A DNA stretch of 64,000 bases from Polyangia bacterium (GTDB lineage: Bacteria; Myxococcota_A; Polyangia; Nannocystales; Nannocystaceae): assembly GCA_030424595.1 (NCBI GenBank), contig JAUHWG010000003.1, positions 349,345 through 413,344 on the forward strand. Reading direction: 5' to 3'. This document shows, in pieces, positions 61,596 through 64,000 of this stretch (positions are counted from its first letter, which is position 1; every line of letters begins with the position of its first letter). The notes under the pieces were generated by a model. It saw only the letters and a list, made by a program, of their open reading frames with translations, was not told where the DNA came from and ran no database searches. A program made the translations under genes and the position numbers.

Positions 61596-63407
61596 ATGGC
61601 CAAGACCACTCCGTACGGCAGCGCTGACATTCCTCTGGCAGCAGAAAGTGGCCATAACGATGACTGTCTCGACATGCATCGATACGCCGAGGCTCTCGCG
61701 CGCTTTGTCCTTGATTGCGAGACCCCGATGACGGTTGGAATCCAGGGTGAGTGGGGCTCCGGCAAGACCAGCCTTATGAGGATGATGCATACCCCTCTTC
61801 GGCGTGCATCTCTCAAGAATCTCCTCATCTTCGATTTTGAGACCTGGCAGTACGGAGCAGTTGGCCGCGACTCGGAGCTGGGATTCCTCCTCATGCGCTC
61901 CATCCTCCGGAAAATGCAAGAGAGCGCCGATGAGTCGGTTCTCTTCAAGATTAGCCGAATGATTGCTCGCATTGCCCCGATCCTCGCCAGAGCCGGGACG
62001 GAGGCGGCCACCAACATTGCTTCGTTTGGAGGAGTTGACGGCAAGACCCTTTCGAATGAGCTCTTCGCGCCTGAGAGCAGAGACAGCAGCGCTGAACTCT
62101 CCGCGATCCGAAGTGGGTTCGCCCAGCTCATTTTTGAACTTACAGGTGGCAAGAAAGGCAAAGGACGTGCGATTATCTTCGTTGATGACCTCGACCGGAT
62201 CCACCCGGAAAGGGCTGTCGCTCTGATGGAGGTGATGAAGAATTTCATGGACGTGCCGCGCTGTATCTACGTTCTGGCATGTGACTATGAGGTTGTACGT
62301 AGGGGAGTCGCCCACCGACTCGGCATCTCCGAGACGGACAAGGCAGAGGCGTTCTTCCATAAGATTATCCAGGTTCCGTTCTCGATGCCAACTCACTCCT
62401 ACAAGGTTAGTCAGCTCGTGGATCGCTTCGTCAAGCGGCGCGTCGCGGACGCGCGTCTAAAGCGGGATCCGAAGAGTGTTGCACACATGATCGAGTCCGC
62501 AATCGGCACGAACCCGCGCTCAATCAAGCGCTTTCTCAATCGAGTCGACCTGCACTCATGCCTGCATGCAGGAGCATCGGAGAGTCAGACTGCGGAGGAC
62601 ATCGCAGGGTTGATGGCCCTGGTGGCCATGCAAATGCGCTGGCCTCGGGTCGCAGCTCACGTGGCACAGCAGAGAAGTGCTGTCGAGATGGAGGCCCTCC
62701 TCATCCAACTCAGGGAACTGTCCACCGACGGTGTTCAGGAGTCTGACGATCTCGTCGAGGTCCTGAAGCACGAGTTCGTCGTCAAGAAACCGGACACCTG
62801 GCGGAATCACCCTGACTTGCCAAGATTTCAGAGGTTCGTCGATGACCTCTGGGACTGCCTCGACACATCCGATCATGATGCTCGACTCTCTGCCGATGAA
62901 CTCGCGGGCCTCTTGCGGCATGCGACCGGAATCTCGATGACATCGGTTGAGACATCGGAGAGTCGAAAAGAAGAAAGGGAGCAGGCGGAATCCGGGGGCC
63001 ATAATGAGATCGAGGATCAATCAGCCCGCGCGATCATTCAGAATCTCCTGACGACGGAGCGTCGTAGGCTTCGCTATCTCCAAATGGTGAACAACGGCAA
63101 CTACTTCCAGCTCTACCCGAAGGATACTGGCAAGATCCTCTTGAGCATCCACAAGCGCACCGGGGCAATGCTCGTTCACCTCGGCTCCCAGGTCGAGAAG
63201 CGTGACTCCCGCCTTGTCCATGTCGCCTCAACGTTTCGCGATGAATGCGGTCAGCTGAAGGTTAGCTACACTGAACAAAGTGAAAAAACACGCTGCAGCA
63301 TTGATCTCAAAGGTCTCGGGACCGCCTCCGAGGAGTTTCAGGCACTGATTGTCCGGACCTTGCGCGATGCCGACGCGGCACTCAAGGCCGCCTCTAGCGT
63401 CTCCTGA
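61596..63407 (+). CDS. KAP family P-loop NTPase
   Basis: A 603-residue protein. Walker A is GIQGEWGSGKTSL near residue 50, Walker B is IIFVDDLDRIHPERA near 195, and the sensor/lid region follows with NPRSIKRFLNRVDLH, all typical of KAP NTPases. Transmembrane helices, often inserted after Walker A in this family, are not evident. KAP proteins include PifA of plasmid F, which excludes phage T7, so a defence role fits. ATG 61596 is chosen as the domain start. GC is lower than in neighbours. Confidence 0.85.
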   Translation: MAKTTPYGSADIPLAAESGHNDDCLDMHRYAEALARFVLDCETPMTVGIQGEWGSGKTSLMRMMHTPLRRASLKNLLIFDFETWQYGAVGRDSELGFLLMRSILRKMQESADESVLFKISRMIARIAPILARAGTEAATNIASFGGVDGKTLSNELFAPESRDSSAELSAIRSGFAQLIFELTGGKKGKGRAIIFVDDLDRIHPERAVALMEVMKNFMDVPRCIYVLACDYEVVRRGVAHRLGISETDKAEAFFHKIIQVPFSMPTHSYKVSQLVDRFVKRRVADARLKRDPKSVAHMIESAIGTNPRSIKRFLNRVDLHSCLHAGASESQTAEDIAGLMALVAMQMRWPRVAAHVAQQRSAVEMEALLIQLRELSTDGVQESDDLVEVLKHEFVVKKPDTWRNHPDLPRFQRFVDDLWDCLDTSDHDARLSADELAGLLRHATGISMTSVETSESRKEEREQAESGGHNEIEDQSARAIIQNLLTTERRRLRYLQMVNNGNYFQLYPKDTGKILLSIHKRTGAMLVHLGSQVEKRDSRLVHVASTFRDECGQLKVSYTEQSEKTRCSIDLKGLGTASEEFQALIVRTLRDADAALKAASSVS

Positions 63408-63609
63408 CGAGCAACCGAAGGTGTCCGTCGGTGCGCCAGGTACGCGATGCGTGCCCGCACAGCTCGGGATCGAGGATGCCTCGCCCAGCTCCGCAGCGAC
63501 ACTTCGCTTCTACGTCGACCTTCTTGCCGTCCCACGGCGGCGATGAGAGTCCGGTCGTCGTGGGGAGGAGCAGCACCTCCGTAGCGGCAATCTGGTAGAT
63601 TCTCCCCAT
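63394..63609 (-). CDS. Possible small Cys-containing protein
   Basis: A 71-residue reading frame with AKCRCGAGRGILDPELCGHA, a possible half zinc site, and a basic end. It overlaps the KAP gene by 14 bases convergently and lies just before the integrase 4 remnant. It could be a genuine small protein or a gene fragment; evidence is weak. Confidence 0.3.
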   Translation of the reverse strand: MGRIYQIAATEVLLLPTTTGLSSPPWDGKKVDVEAKCRCGAGRGILDPELCGHASRTWRTDGHLRLLVRRR

Positions 63610-63617
63610 GCAGTGCT

Positions 63618-63650
63618 CCCCGGCTTCGCAGACGAAAGCGATACCGATGA
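63618..63650 (+). pseudogene. Decayed 3' end of an excisionase gene (cassette 4)
   Basis: CCGGCTTCGCAGACGAAAGCGATACCGATGAGC aligns with the last codons of the excisionase at 47746-48066 leading into ATGAGCGTG. Upstream of that no homology remains. Confidence 0.5.
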
Positions 63651-63919
63651 GCGTGACTACAGTAGTCCGAAGAGGAAAGTCGTACTGGCGGGTTCAGGTC
63701 ATCCGTGGTTCGACGCGTATACGGCGGTTTCTCGACCGTAGGACGCACTTGCAGAGAGATGCGCTGGCGCTGGAGCGCCAGATTCTCAACGACCTCGATG
63801 CCACGGAAGGAGAAGCCCAAGCTCAGCCGGAGTCGACGACGGAAAGTCGTGCCGGCGCCAGGGCAGCCCAAGAGGCCCTGTACGAAATTTCGTGTACGAG
63901 ACCGAACAGGCTGAAGTGA
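63647..63919 (+). pseudogene. Truncated integrase (cassette 4)
   Basis: The first 75 or so codons match integrase 3 (SYWRVQVIRGSTRIRRFLDR, LQRDALALERQIL), including 38 identical bases around 63675-63712. The frame ends in the linker at 63919 with a non-homologous tail. The core and catalytic domains are missing, so it is inactive. The break coincides with the start of an apparent insertion sequence. Confidence 0.8.
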
Positions 63920-64000
63920 GGCTCCAAGAAGGCAGGAGCCGACATGAAGATTAAGGACGACATCATCGACGAGCTGCTTGAGCAGCACCAACCAGGCGCG
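63871..64000 (+). mobile_element. Left end of an insertion sequence, probably IS256 family
   Basis: The integrase homology stops here. A palindrome ACGAAATTTCGT (63882-63893) is followed by a transposase start at 63944. Terminal repeats with AAATTTCGTG-like cores are seen in IS256-type elements. The right end is outside the window. Confidence 0.4.
63944..64000 (+). CDS. Transposase N-terminus, cut by window end
   Basis: ATG 63944, preceded by AGGAGCCGAC, opens MKIKDDIIDELLEQHQPGA. This resembles the helical start of IS256/Mutator transposases. Only 19 codons are visible, so the family call is tentative. Confidence 0.5.
   Translation, partial: MKIKDDIIDELLEQHQPGA

Overview
The window is GC-rich DNA that looks myxobacterial (Myxococcota, most like the Nannocystis/Plesiocystis group; inferred from gene style only). 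The signs are lipoproteins with long Ser/Thr/Asp-Pro linkers after the lipobox, Cys-rich secreted proteins, Hanks-type Ser/Thr kinases fused to TPRs or tails, a kinase gene paired with an ECF sigma factor, and many secreted proteins of unknown function.

Layout. (1) 0.2-6.2 kb: a small defence island framed by two related tyrosine integrases. It holds a RelA/SpoT-HEPN fusion and an AbiJ-like protein with a nuclease-like C-terminus, with decayed integrase and excisionase pieces between them. (2) 6.5-14 kb: subtilisin-like and trypsin-like proteases, a TPR kinase and an ECF sigma factor. Two copies of an ancestral 'small protein then kinase' pair have decayed reciprocally here. (3) 14.3-26.7 kb: secreted and envelope genes typical of the host, including a kinase/membrane protein/lipoprotein operon and a truncated Mu-type transposase with its ATPase. 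(4) About 26.9-49.4 kb: an unusual element. Sixteen tightly packed + strand genes start with a replication-initiator-like gene that carries iterons and an A/T-rich tract inside its coding sequence. Then come about eight proteins with membrane segments, two beta-rich proteins, two peptidoglycan hydrolases, a histone-like protein and a 2,125-residue methyltransferase-helicase of the DarB type. The run ends in an excisionase/integrase pair. I see no tail, portal, terminase, relaxase or T4SS gene. (5) 49.4-63.4 kb: a second defence island with a glycine-rich-domain protein bearing a Cys/Trp/His repeat tail, a TauD-like oxygenase, a type I restriction-modification operon with two accessory genes, a HEPN protein with three C-terminal repeats, and a KAP NTPase. 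(6) 63.6 kb to the end: a fourth integrase, cut in its linker by what looks like an IS256-family insertion sequence.

How it fits together. One integrase family occurs five times, all on the + strand (three intact, one truncated, one vestige). Each intact copy is followed by accessory or defence genes. The simplest reading is stepwise growth of a genomic island by related integrative elements landing at or near one another. The most novel candidate is the 27-49 kb element. It may be a tailless, membrane-containing virus-like provirus or a new integrative plasmid; the capsid and packaging assignments remain unproven.
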